A program made the position numbers and the translations under genes. A model generated the notes under the pieces. It was not told the origin of the DNA. It saw only the letters and a list, made by a program, of their open reading frames with translations, and did not search any database. Below are positions 46,254-58,436 of a DNA stretch of 64,000 nucleotides, in pieces. The stretch is taken from NCBI GenBank assembly GCA_004352715.1, contig SCFE01000002.1:5506896-5570895 (forward strand). Reading direction: 5' to 3'. This DNA comes from Hofstenia miamia (taxonomy: Eukaryota > Xenacoelomorpha > Acoela). The stretch's first letter is position 1, and every line of letters begins with the position of its first letter.

Positions 46254-49200
46254 TGCCAACTAGAAATATCGTTTCATACCTTATCAATAAGTTCATTTGT
46301 TTACAATAAATTTCATTATTGCTCATTTTTATTCAAAATATGGATTCTCAGAGAAGTTCCTTATTAGCAAGAATTTCCCTTTGTTTGATAAGCTTTAGTC
46401 ATTCTATTTAATACTATCCTCACTTTATTCAATCCAATATCTACCAGTTGCATGATACATAGGTATATTTATAAAAGAGTCCCATTAAGTTTTCTGCACC
46501 AATATATTCAATTTAATGAGAGAACTAAAATGTTTCCTGCTTTCAAGGCTTGATTCAAACAGTGAGGGGTGGGGCAAGTGCTCCCTTGCCCCCTCTCGGG
46601 GCACCATTGTTAATCATACACTTTTAAAACAGAGGCAAGTATTAAAGTCACTGCTTTGCAAACCAAAAATTTAAAATTTCATGATTTGCATGAAAATGAA
46701 AGAAGATTTTCTCTGTCTTGAATAACACTTTTAAGTAAACAGATTTCTTATAAGATCCTAGAAAATTATTCACATTTCTGCTCAATGATTGAGTTTTTCT
46801 AGTTTCAAATGGATGACAAATGCATTGTATTTGCTAAAAAAAGCCCATCAGCTTCAGAAATTCCTTCATGTTAATATTTCACTATGCAATATTGGTTCAC
46901 AAATCTGTTTTCACAATAATCTAGTCATTTTTCAGCTTGCAGAAGGTCATTGCACTGAACCAATATCGATTGAATATTCTTGTCCATTTTCTATTAAATT
47001 GGAAAAGATCTCACAATTTAGGATTGCTTTGTTTCTACTTTTAAAATGAAGTTCCCCTTGTTGCAGTTGCATGCATCAATATATATATATATATATATAT
47101 ATATAATGTATAAATATATATATATATTTGGGCATACCTTTGTTTTGAACAATAAGACCATTCTTTACTCCTCCCATTGTTGAATAATTATTCGATTGAG
47201 CTGATTCAGCATACATTCCTTAAGGTTCCCATTTCGACATGTAATAACACTTTAACTAATACATGTTTCAGACCTTTGAGACTTATATTCTCACTCACAT
47301 TTTCCTCAAGAAAAATATCAGAATTCAACTCTTTTGTGATTAAAGAAGAGAACTGCGATTATGCTAATGAATCGAAATACATACTATTCCCCACCCATAA
47401 CAAAACAGTTGCGAAAAATGAATTGGCTTACAAAGAATTAACCAACATTTCCTTCCCATATGGGGTACGTAATTAACGGACAGCGTAGCCTGTCGTGGAA
47501 AAACAATAACCTTTCATCCTTTCCAATATCACCTTTGCAACATGCAACTGATTTAATCGTGAACATTAGCCTTTCTGATTGAAAATTTCCTTTCCGTATT
47601 ATATATTCATCCTAGTTAATGCACAGTAGATGCACCTGAACTGGAGGATAAGCAAGCACTTACGGTAATTCAATCTTCTACGAATTTTGAAACTTTGAGT
47701 TGCCCATCACTTTATCTGAAAAAATAAAACAAATTATTATTTCAAATGCAAATGATGATATTGAAAGCATATAAATCAGAAATAGACATGGTGCTAATAT
47801 TAATGTCAATTCAGCAGATAATACTTGCCAAAAATTACTTCAATTTTTTGTTTGCTAGAGAAAGTTCAGTTATCAGAAACTTATGATAAAATCTACGCAA
47901 AAAAATTCAAAAACCACAATTGACCATTTGATTTCAGGTCCCAATCTATTAAACTAAAAACAGGAAATCTTATTGTGCTGAGGCCGTTGAAACCTCATTT
48001 AAGGCGATCATTTAGAAAATCTTCAGGGTCTTAAAAATATTCTTGACCTAGATAATCTCTAAGAATTCGATTATATACATGTACATGTAGGTGCCTTTAC
48101 TAAGAAAAGCAAATATTTACATAGATTCCAAAAAAAATTTTGTTATATATCTAACAAAACTTTGCTTGTTAACGGCTAATTTTATATTTGTATAGGAAGC
48201 CATCTTTTTAAAAGTATACTGCCTTGTTAATTACTTCCCTAAATTCTTAAAGAATAAAATGCAAAGTATTGTCTTGAATAATTTATGCTAATTAGGAGTA
48301 AAATTTTGGCGGTAAGTTTTCAGTATTTGTACTATTTTCAGGATTTGCTAAAATAACTGAATACTAAATTGACAAATCCAATAAAAATTTTACTTTACAA
48401 TATAAATGCTTAACAATTTTCCAAAAATTATATATATTTTCATTTGGCTGCATCAAAATAACAGCAAAAACTAAAAATTAACATGAACACAATCATAGAC
48501 TGAGTTCTCGTGTTGAAGCATAGTAGCGAGCGCCTTCGAGTGCTAAGCAAACTACCCTTTGAAAAATCTATCTCTACATTAACAATTGCACTTTGAACAG
48601 TAAATAATGTATAAGCCTGTAGGCAATTTATCATCTCACAGTAATGTTTTGGAAGGAAGGTTAGACTACATATTACGTTTTACTTTTATAAAGCTGAATT
48701 CAGACTAACCTGATTTCTTTTTAATTCCTAATATCTACAAAGTACAATGATATATTTAAGAAATTGTTTCCTACATTTATATGAATGATGACCTTTCTAC
48801 TGCATGTACTCCTTCAAAATATTCATGTTCTGCGTTATGTTGTGGTTCAAGAACATCAGACCTAGCCAGGCGCAAGCTTTCACAACTCTGAGCTTCTTTA
48901 TGTAATGTAAACAGAGGATCCAATCAAATCAATTTATCGGATATTTTACAACGAGTTTAATAAAAATTCTTTGAAACATTTGGTATATTCACTTCACTAT
49001 TAGCATTCAAATCGCTAAATGAAAACATGTAGTAAATTTATTACTAAGTTAATGCATGCAAGCTTAATTAAAAGTGAATGTATTATAATGACTTCGAAAA
49101 TTTAACTTATAGTAATATAAGATTAAAAAATGATGTTATAAGAAAACTTTAATTTTGTTTAAAATTTTTTCCATTTTATAAACTACACTGACAAAAAATT

Positions 49201-49265
49201 TAATGAATTTTTTTCAAGAACGAAATTATATTATTCTGGATCAGTTATTTTTCTCCAAACGAATA
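46250..49265. other. Intergenic; possible LINE 3' debris, no gene supported
   Basis: Short frames (for example 46789-47049 and 47177-47476) lack recognisable motifs. A TA run lies at 47080-47125. A splice-flanked but non-coding 52-base segment on the minus strand (47664-47715) is described among the rejected items. Confidence 0.4.
47080..47127. repeat. (TA)n microsatellite, interrupted
   Basis: Two TA tracts separated by ATGTATAA. Confidence 0.9.
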
Positions 49266-49267
49266 TA

Positions 49268-50300
49268 CAGTACTGGGCAAAAGTTTGGGAACACTAACCT
49301 GTCTAAGGCGTGTTTTATTCTATTTCCTGGAAAATTCGTAAAATTCCCAATTTTGTCTTAGAATTTTCAACAGATTCATTTAGCCAATCAAATTAACACA
49401 ACTTTAGATTCACACACAATACATTTTCACTAAAAAAGCACTATCATTATACTTTGAAATATGGTCCGTGGTAGTGAAATTTCACCAACAAAGCGTGCTC
49501 AAATTCATATCTTGTACGAGGAGGGGTACAATTATCGCGCTATAGCTGTTAGAATGTTCGTGTCAGTATCTTCGGTATTCAGAAGTGTTACTCACAATAA
49601 ACAACTGCAAAACTTTTTCCTCTCGCAAGCGGTCTGGAAGACCAAAAGTGACAACCCCTCAGGCCGACCGTCTCATTCACCGTTACGTCGTCATGCAACC
49701 ATTCTGTTAATCTTCTGAAGTCAGAGCAAATCTAGGTGCGGTAGTGCAGAATGTATCAACACGCACCATTAGACGTTGATTGAATACTACATTTGACCTT
49801 CAAACGTGCAAACCGGCAGCCAAACCCTGATTGTCTTCAAAGAAAATTCGAGACCGATTGCGCTTCTGCAGGCAATACCAACATTACTCCCCTGAGATGT
49901 GGCATCAAGCAATGTTTGAGAACTGGCCGGGAACCTCCCCAGACCTCAACGTCATAGAAAATTTCTGGCATCACATCAAAAACTGTCTGAGGAAGCGCCA
50001 TGCACATCACTTGACGATCTGAAGGAGCAAATTACAGTGATATTGTGCACAGAGATTACTGATGATTATTGTAGAACGTTGGTCAAGTCAATATCAAATC
50101 GCATTGCTGCGTTTTTGGCCAATAATGGCGGAAATAGAAAATATTAGTGAGTTTTTCTGAATTAACTATTTACTTTCTACACGGTGTTATCATATTGTTT
50201 CTACATTGTGTTATTATATTGTTTCTACATTGAGTTTTTTAGTGTAAAATACAAAAATTTCTAAATTTGGAAATTGTTCCCAAACTTTTGGCCAGTACTG
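49268..50300 (+). mobile_element. Tc1-like transposon, internally deleted (1033 bp)
   Basis: Inverted ends CAGTACTGGGCAAAAGTTTG (left) and, reverse-complemented, CAGTACTGGCCAAAAGTTTG (right) differ at one position. TA target duplications flank it (49266-49267 and 50301-50302). Inside is a broken transposase lacking its centre, so it would need enzyme from another copy. The well-matched ends suggest a fairly recent insertion. Confidence 0.92.
49461..50147 (+). pseudogene. Tc1 transposase remnant
   Basis: From ATG 49461 the frame reads GSEISPTKRAQIHILYEEGY then NYRAIAVRMFVS, the first helix-turn-helix, followed by GRPSHSPLRRH, the GRP-K/R linker. After stops come WPGTSPDLNVIENFWHHIKN (motif with the last catalytic Glu of DD34E) and a C-terminal tail LVKSISNRIAAFLANNGGN in another frame. 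The stretch with the first two catalytic acids is missing or unreadable. Confidence 0.85.
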
Positions 50301-50302
50301 TA

Positions 50303-52560
50303 TAGTTGCCTTGAATGTCTAACAGACAAATTTCCTGAAACTGCAAATTTAAATTTTGAACTTATCACTATGAAATATCATATTTCTATAATTCCATTTT
50401 TCTATTACTCTTTGTAAATGCATGACCCTATCGTATTCCTCCTTAAAGTTTGCAAATTACAATTTCAAGTTCACCTTAAGTCTTGCCCACTGGACTTGGC
50501 CCATAGCAACCATTGACATACACCAAATTTGGTATGAATAACATGGTTAATATTTTACAATAAATGATCACTAGCTTATAGTGATGCGGATATAGGTTTG
50601 AATGTGATAAAGAGTGATTGAAATCCCATTATGTGATATTTACAAAAACTTAAGACATTTCTTGAATTTTGTCCAATATAAGAGATTACAAAAATCATGA
50701 ATCCATGAAAATGATTGGTGTTAGACAAGTGGTAAAAGCACTCTGCAATTACTCTTATTCAAAAAAACTCTTCAAATAAATTGAAGAACGAGAGTAAAAC
50801 TGAATTTCATGATTTCTTATGTCATTAATAAGACCTGTAAATGAAACAAAAACTAATAGTACAAAACGCAAATCAGAAATATTCCAGCTTGATTTCCCTC
50901 TGTGATTTGGAAATTCAACTTCTTGAATTAAAAGTCTATCAGGCTTGTGCATGGGGTAAAATTTTATCCTACTCCACCCCACCCCACCCCACTAAACTTT
51001 CTTGGCGATCCGCACTCAAGGACTCCTTCAATATTTTAGAACTCCTTGTCCGCACGACACAAATAATATGTATGTATGTATATCTATACTGTTTTTGCCT
51101 AATGGGTTTTGCTCAAGTTTTGCAATTTATATATATATAATAAAAAGAGAACTAGCATATTTCTACTATAGTATTTAAAACTATTGCAATAATTATATTA
51201 TTCAAGATGGCTATCTCCCGACGAACTGCGATGTTGAGGCATTTTCAATATAAACATGATTCTCAAAATTATCTTCAGCCATCATAATTATATTCTGCTT
51301 AAGAAATAACCTGATTGTTCATTTAAGAAATCATAATTTAAAAAAAACAATTTATCATTTTATGTACCACAGTTTAACAGAGGTATTTGTTGAAATACGC
51401 ATTTTTGAAATTATATTTTTAGTATTTCATAAATCTTTTTTCATGAAATATATATGTGGCGAATCTTGCATTTTTAAAATACTAACGAATGAGAATCACT
51501 TGATAATTTTTTATTGCAGATTTTTTCAGAGATATTTCGTTGAAATACAGTTTTTAACAAAATATTAGAATATTTTTCAGAAATATTATTTTTATTCCCA
51601 GGAAACACTACACATAATGAAATAATGAATGCATGTGGATTTGCATGGGTTTTTGTGTATTTACAATGTGTTTCTCAAATAATACTGTTGTACTATACAT
51701 TATACAATTCAATTTGTATTACATTATTCAAAATTAATTCAAGCCCATCGCAACTCATTTTATTAAGTCCACCAAATTCAGCACAGAACAGAATGAGTAA
51801 TTAAATTGTAGATATGCTTTACCACATAAACTAACCATCGATTCCCCTCATCTATAAATCAACTATATTTATGACACAACCAAGGCGATACTAAATAGTT
51901 TAGTATCGCTTTCGACACAACTAAAATAAGAATTTTGCAAACAGCTATTTGGGTTATTGAAAAGTGCATAAATCATTATAATTTTTTTTTCTGATCTGCA
52001 ATCTAAAAATTTGATTATGGTTGCTCAATTCCAAAATCGGCATTGAGTCAGGTCACATTGCTTCAAACTTTATAAATTAGTTAATGGATACTATTTGATC
52101 TGGTACATTTTGTGTATTCGTTTCCAACTCTGGTTGCAATATAAATACTATGGTTGGATTAGGATTTTCAAGATTGCTTAACTTAAAAACAACTTCATGA
52201 ATTTAATAGAGTTCTGCGGTACCACAAAAACCTTTCTCGATCCCACCCAGTAACATACCGTTTAAAGTTTTTTAGTACCAGTACCTGGACAAGTCTATTA
52301 CTGGTACCGTTTCGTCTCACAGTTCCGGTACCTTAAAATGTAAATAGTAAAAAATAATAAAACATAGAATATTCCACCAATTTTTCAAAAAAACTTCATT
52401 AACATTATACAGAAGTCCTTGTCTTATTATAGAAGATCTAAAAGAGGAACAACGAGAACAGAACGGAAACACCCAAATGTAGTTTAAACAAATAGATACA
52501 CACACACAGGTACTTACACTAAAAGAGGCGGTAAAATCAGTATGGAAACGTCGAAATCTA
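50303..52560. other. Intergenic, nothing firm
   Basis: AT-rich. At 52217-52335 there is a cluster of GGTACC/AGTACC words in both orientations, possibly the end of an old DNA element. A CCCCACCCCA tract lies near 50975-50993. Confidence 0.45.
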
Positions 52561-52609
52561 AAAAGGGTTCAGGTTAATAAAAGTAATATATACAAGGTAA
52601 TAAAAAAAA

Positions 52610-53029
52610 TTAAATAAAAACATCCTTAGGCGAATCTATTGATTTTACTATATAGTTGACAACAGATGTTATACTGTTTGCTGTAAGGATGTCTGCTATA
52701 CAGCAGAAGTCCCCAGGCTTTTCTTCAATTACTTTCTTACAATGGCAAATCAGATGTTTAGGATTTTCGTTGGCTTCATTACATAGCCTACAGAGCGGTC
52801 TATTAATAAGGCGAGAGAAATAGAATTTGTCTCCATTGATAATTCTATTTAATAACACCTTATGTGTGATTGTCTTATAATATGGACGTATTTTGCTTTG
52901 CCTGATCATATTTAGGATCTTAATAATTATGCTATATAATGTGTCCCAAAAACTTTCTGCTTTCATAAGTGCTCTCTTCGAACAGGGATCATCACAGTAG
53001 CAAAATTGGACAATATTTTGCCTTTGCAT
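52610..53029 (-). pseudogene. LINE ORF2 C-terminal domain with CCHC finger
   Basis: 139-residue frame with HKVLLNRIINGDKFYFSRLI then PLCRLCNEANENPKHLICHC, a CX2C...HX4C finger typical of the C-terminal end of L1/Tx1-type ORF2. It ends at a stop at 52610, close to the element's 3' end. Confidence 0.75.
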
Positions 53030-53051
53030 TTTTTTCGCCTTTGCATTTCGA

Positions 53052-54300
53052 TTAAAATTGTAGGGTGTTACTACGTGTTTTAATAATAAAATTGGAGAGG
53101 CTTGTAGGCTCTAATTCCTCATTGCAGATTACACCAGTAGTAAATAACTTCCTATAGTTAATTATATCTGGTAACTTTGCGCTGCAATTTACTGGGTTTA
53201 TTTGGAATTTTAAACTTTTCAAAAATTTCAAAGTGTTTGCCAAAGTGGGGCACAGCGTTTTAAAGGAATTAGAGATTGTGATATTACATACCATATCCAA
53301 TGGATTCAGTCTAGGCGTACTTTCTTTAATTATGGCAGAAGAAAGGTGGTTTAGAACATGCCATTCCAAATTCAAAATTGTATTGATTATATTTATTTTA
53401 GAGGATGTTTGTATATGGTATATGTTACCGAGTTGTATTCCTCCGTTCTTGTAGTTGCAGTATAATAACTGTGTGGCACGAAATGGTCTCTGTTCTTCCA
53501 GACAGCTTCATTCATAATTTTCCGATTTTCTATTGGATATAAAATTAATTAGCATTTTATTATTCTTAATAAATTTGCTTAGGTCTACATTGACAGGCTC
53601 TTTTAGACTGATCTTAACACCTAGGAAGTGAATTATTTAACAATCCGTCTTCCAAGATGTTGCTTCAAGGAGCCCAGAATAAACAGATTTTCTTCGATTA
53701 TTTGTTAACCCACTAACTTTGCCAAATTCTATAAGATCTTAATACAATGTATTTAAACTAGCAGGAACAGATACTATAAACGTTATATCATCCGCAAAGG
53801 CTAGATATCTTACTTTGATATTTTTATATATAAAGCCTTTAATTGCTTGCTTACCAGTAACTGACCTTAAAAAAGGTTCGATAGCTAAATTAAATAGAAT
53901 GCAAGAGAGCGGGCACCCTTGCCTGACGCCTCTTTCCATTTGGATTGCAGATGACAGATAACCATTTATGATTAAGTACAAAGAGTTATTATTGTACACT
54001 GCTTTTATTAAGTTAGTTATTAAACGGGGAAAGCCCATTTTATCCAGAACATTGAATAAATAACAATGATCTATAGTCATAGGATTTATTAATATCCGTA
54101 TTCGAAGTTCCAAGGTTTTTTGATCTAGCACGGCTAGTGTCTAATATACATTGCAGGGTAATGATGTTTAAACAGCTCTTGCGATAATTTATAAAACCAG
54201 TTTGATTTGGATTAATATATGTGATAATACTCTTAGATCTAGGTTGAGAAGTGAAATGGGACGCCATGATTTTGGATCTTCTAGTTCTTGTTATTTGTAA
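53052..54300 (-). pseudogene. LINE ORF2 reverse transcriptase domain
   Basis: The frame at 53739-54131 contains FNVLDKMGFPRLITNLIKAV, then ERGVRQGCPLSCILFNLAIE and VRYLAFADDITFIV, the RT catalytic FADD box. The frame at 54040-54267 contains NPNQTGFINYRKSCLNI, the upstream QxGFxxxR motif. The A motif with the first Asp is in a shifted frame (NTDINKSYD). Region 53052-53375 is the following linker. Confidence 0.85.
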
Positions 54301-54373
54301 GGAAGCAGTTTAATTATTGCATTCGTAATGCCTGAAGAGATCTTCCGTTTCCAAGATAGAATCAATTAACATT

Positions 54374-54910
54374 TTATAGTATTGAGCTAGCAGCGACTTG
54401 AAAGCTTTGTAGAATGTAGAGTTGAGCCCGTCCATTCCCGGACTGTTCTTCTAACTTATCTATAGCTTTCTCAATTTCCTCTAATGTTATTTGTTCTTCT
54501 AGATCTGATTTTTCATCTTCATTTAAAGTAGGGTAGTTGGATGTTATCGACGATTCAATAGATTGCCTTACTTTATATAAATCCTTATAGAAATCTGTAA
54601 ATATGTTAATTATGTCTTCCTCTCTTTCATTAACCTGATTGTTGCCTACCCTTACATTTTCAATTCTTGATTTATCCCATTTTTTATTAACGTAACTTTT
54701 AATCTCCTTAAGATTTTCTTCATTTAATTCATATTCAATATTCTTTATGTATTCCAATTCATCTTTTGCATTTTCATTGATTATGCCTTTGATCTTATTT
54801 TCTAGGTCTTCCTTTATCTGTTTGTAATTCATCATATTTTCATTTATATTGTTCAGCTGCTTCTCAAATGATCTAAATTTATAGTATCTTTGTTTTGACC
54901 TACTTAATTC
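54374..54910 (-). pseudogene. LINE ORF2 linker between endonuclease and RT
   Basis: 153-residue frame with coiled, charged sequence ending FTDFYKDLYKVRQ and ITLEEIEKAIDKLEEQSGNG, the F-xxLY...ExEIxxAIxxLxxxKSPGxDG landmark just before RT; the KSPG is changed to SGNG by a frame slip. Confidence 0.8.
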
Positions 54911-55700
54911 CTCTATGGATCATTCCATGTTACGCTATTTAGTGTCAGCTCCTTGCAAAGTTGATATAAAAATTTTTTTAAGTTCTTGTATGCACTCTAG
55001 TATTGTGCTAGAGCGCATTTTCCAGAGATTGATATTAATAATTTTAGAAGCCTTAATGTTATAACTGGTTGACGCGAAACAATGATTAATACGTGATGAA
55101 TAATTTGTAAATTTATTATGATAAGTATTAGATAAGGTTTCACAGAATTTTGCAGTGTCTATTAAATTATATTTAAATATAATATATTTTTTAGAAAGTT
55201 GAATCTAACTTTTCGCTAGATTGACACATCCTCGGCATTCCCAAAGCAATTGGAGTCGCCCAGAAGAACTATAGATGAAGGTTTAATTATATCAATATAT
55301 TTATTAATTTCAATTATTGTACTTTTATATTTGCTTTTACCTAAAAAATAATTTACAAACAGTTCATTTTTAGAGTTTAGCAGAAACTAGGCTGAGGAAA
55401 CTTCGAATTTTAATTTTAGCCGTGGACATGATTTATGTGTAAATGTAATCAGACCACCCTTCCTAATGGACGTTTATTAGTAGATATATATTCGAATCCA
55501 TTCAATTTAAAGTATTTTTGACGTGCTTCGTTTAAGTATTACAAATTAGATTTCTGTATAAAAATGTATGAATAGATTATATGCTTTTAAAACGTCAAAA
55601 TTTTTTATGAATTTAATGGTACTGATATACAATTTACATTGAAGTTAACTATCATAAGATCCATAGATGTATAACACATATATAAAAGAAAAAAAACTAT
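54911..55700 (-). pseudogene. LINE ORF2 endonuclease remnant
   Basis: Minus-strand frames give VNFNVNCISVPL, resembling the opening TLNVNGL, then FKLNGFEYISTNKRP with GRVV, and INKYIDIIKPSSIVLLGDSN, matching the GGDFN motif. Stops between them show decay. Confidence 0.7.
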
Positions 55701-55859
55701 GCAGGGCTTGAATGGTCGCTGTCAATTTCAAGGTCTCCTTCACAGGATGAATTAGGTCGATAAGTCTTCGAAAGATGCGTTTCTGTAGGTGAAGTTATCG
55801 GTCTTTTGCTCCATTGTTTATTATCTCCTATTATAATGTTCGGATATAGTTCTTTAAAG

Positions 55860-56820
55860 TGACGATTATATTAATAATATTTTATTACGGGTGTTTCAGC
55901 AATTTCTTGTGCATCCAAAATCGCCTTATCTTCTTTTTGGACTTCTTTTTCTTCTTCAGGATTGCTTCTCACAGGGACGTCATTCACATTAGTAGAGGAA
56001 TTTACATTATAATTATAGTTTACCTTTGGCATCCAATCAGGCTCGACTAAATTAACTGAGCGCTGGGAGTGCTCAGTGTAAAAACAGTTTTTACATATTA
56101 TCAGACCCGAGATGTTACATATGATGTGGTGGTCTCCCACTGCATTAAAAAATTTGTTTTAGTGACACCAGTCACTAAGAGATTTTTGCTGTTGGAAGTT
56201 GGCAACCTTGAAATTGAGAGTCGTGAAAGATAAAAGACGTTTTATGCTCTAAAGATTTGAAATTACCTGTCTTTGAGGCCGGATTTATTAACCAAAAACC
56301 AAATTGGTTTTCCTCTTGCCATTTAGACGTAAAGTTTAACATTTGTATTCTGAAATTCCTAGGAAAAACATACTCCGCAACCAAAGGTAATTTACGACTT
56401 TCAGATTTTGTGGGAAAAGGGTTTACCTGTCTCGATTGAGGACGCCCTCAGTTCAGCAAGTTTCTCTTTAGCCTCTGGATTTGCGTTTACCTGTAGCGCA
56501 TTAAAAAGTTTGGTTGAATTCCTGGGAGAGGCCAGGGTTTTGGAGATCTGAATGCGGAATTCTACATCGGGTTTCTTTACTTGCAGAGTAGAGCTGATAG
56601 TTGCAGCAAGGTTATTATATGTTGTTCGAAAGAATTGAGCTCGAGTATGGATTGTATTACATTCTGTAGGAGGAGCAGGCAAGATATAAGTAGCGGTAAG
56701 GTTTTAAAGGTATTAGCATTAAAAGGTAAATCATTAATATTAGTAAGAGCAGTGATAAGTTTAGGAGCTGTATTAAATAAAGTAACGTTGGAATTAAGAG
56801 CTTGATTTTATGACATGCTA
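55860..56820 (-). pseudogene. LINE ORF1 remnant
   Basis: Consecutive minus-strand frames (56401-56682, 56175-56384, 55871-56140) give a protein-like series: TYNNLAATISSTLQVKKPDV, FRIQMLNFTSKWQEENQFGF, and a Cys-containing C-terminal part with CNISGLIICKNCFYTEHSQR. I recognise no classical RRM or zinc-knuckle; ORF1 identity is inferred from position just upstream of ORF2. Confidence 0.6.
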
Positions 56821-56849
56821 GTGGATGAAAAAAACAAATGAAACACATT

Positions 56850-57145
56850 ACTTACTTGAAGTGTAAGTTGAACTGGAGGAACAAGGGGAGGAAAAAGTCT
56901 TCAGGATGAAGAATGATAGGAATGGGGGAGAAAAGAAACGGAAAAATGAAAAAGGAGGGTGGACGAGACTGAAGAACGTAGATGAAGAGAGTAATCCAAA
57001 TGGGGAAGGGTGAACTATACGAAAAAACAGCAAAAACGATGCAGGCACAAAAGCGAATGCAATGACAGAGTGACGTGCAAGAACACACGTCAAAACGCCA
57101 GGTAAATATGGTGCATGGGCACCAGATTGTGAATGGAAGTGCAAG
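56850..57145 (-). promoter_or_regulatory. Probable LINE 5' leader, pyrimidine-rich on the minus strand
   Basis: The plus strand is a striking run of purine-rich GGAGGA/GAAAAA words, so the element's sense strand is pyrimidine-rich. It lies immediately upstream of ORF1. A promoter role is inferred from LINE architecture. Confidence 0.4.
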
Positions 57146-58436
57146 CTATAGTTTGGTTTTCCTTTATTACAACTTCTTCGAAAAACATTTTTTCAAATAT
57201 TTTCAATAAACCGTTTTTGTTAATGAATATTTGATCGCACTTGAAATAATTCAATAAAAATCTTGCAAAAGACTAGCGTTGTGAATAAACTACAAATATT
57301 TATTTCCATAAAAATAACTACGTGTTGTAAGAAATTCCTAACTTATTTCCTAGTTAGGTATGGAATTGGCAGTTTTGAAATGATGCAGTTGCAGTATTGA
57401 TTAAATCAAGTAAAAACAGATCACTATCTACATTACACAACAAGGATTTTTAAGCTGTGTATTTTGAAAATATATTTTAAATATCTATATAATTTGCACC
57501 AAAGATATGTGTGCAAACATTAGACTCCCATTTGATCTTATAGCTACCGCTAATCCGTATTTAAATACTAAGCCTACATATATTTTCAAATATAAATTTA
57601 TTAGTAAACTTCATAATTTTCCAAAACGTGCTGTAATGTAATGAATGATTTAGTCACCGGAAAATAAATTTTTATAAAAATGAGAAAGTAAGTTCATTTC
57701 ATGATTTTAATTTATCAGCTAAAAGGCAAATAAATCATATACTAAATTTCATTCACGTTTGGAATTGAAATGACGTAAGTAAACAAAGTAAATTGCGTTA
57801 GAGAGCGCAAAATTTTCTTAGTAGAATTTCTTCATATGGTTATCTCTAAAGAAATTTAAGTAGAAAATTTAAGTAGATCGACTAGGCCTGCCAAAAACAA
57901 ATTTAATGTATGATATAATGAATCTCGAATGTATAGAATTCATTCATATATTATTATCAGAAAGTAACAACGCTAAGTACAAAATTCAACAATTGAAAAT
58001 TGGATGTGTATCAAATTGAGTTATCATAAACGAATCTTCAATTGCGCAGACGTAAGTTTTAAAGTAATCTCGAAATTCAACAATTTAATATCCTCTTTTC
58101 AAAATTGGATAAAGCTAAGAACCAAATAATAGTAGCCTCTAAGATTCCTTATCGATTTATTGCAAATAGGTATGAGCCAGCCATCTAATAAAGGATGACC
58201 AATAAACAAAGCGAGTTTTTCCATTATAGAAAGTTAATTTAATATTACACAAAGATATCTAAGTTGCATTAATGTATGACCTTGAAAAGTTCAGTATGAC
58301 AATGCTGGTATGAATAGTTAATAATAATAACTAGAAATTCAAATGTAGTACGTGAATGTGATGAATATCTTCATTAGCATTTAACTAGGACTCATTTGAA
58401 ATGGCCTAGTCGATGCCAATAATATAAGATATTTAG
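57146..58436. other. 5' flank of the RING/B-box gene, nothing recognised
   Basis: AT-rich with no supported exon. TATA-like words near 58417 (AATAATATAAGA) lie close to the start codon, but the promoter cannot be defined. Confidence 0.5.

Larger units (their letters stand above)
52570..57145 (-). mobile_element. Nearly complete, decayed two-ORF LINE (L1/Tx1-like)
   Basis: From right to left: a pyrimidine-rich (minus-strand) leader at 56850-57145, ORF1 about 55870-56820, and ORF2 about 52610-55700 with endonuclease, RT and a C-terminal CCHC finger. The 3' end near 52570-52610 has T/A-rich sequence. Total about 4.5 kb. RGVRQGCPLS with a following FADD box points to the L1/Tx1 group. Frameshifts and stops occur in both ORFs. 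Confidence 0.82.

Noticed and set aside
47664-47715. 52-base minus-strand segment with a strong acceptor (tttttcag) and donor (gtaagt)
   Set aside because: All three frames contain stops, and no partner exons were found; it could be a non-coding exon but cannot be supported.
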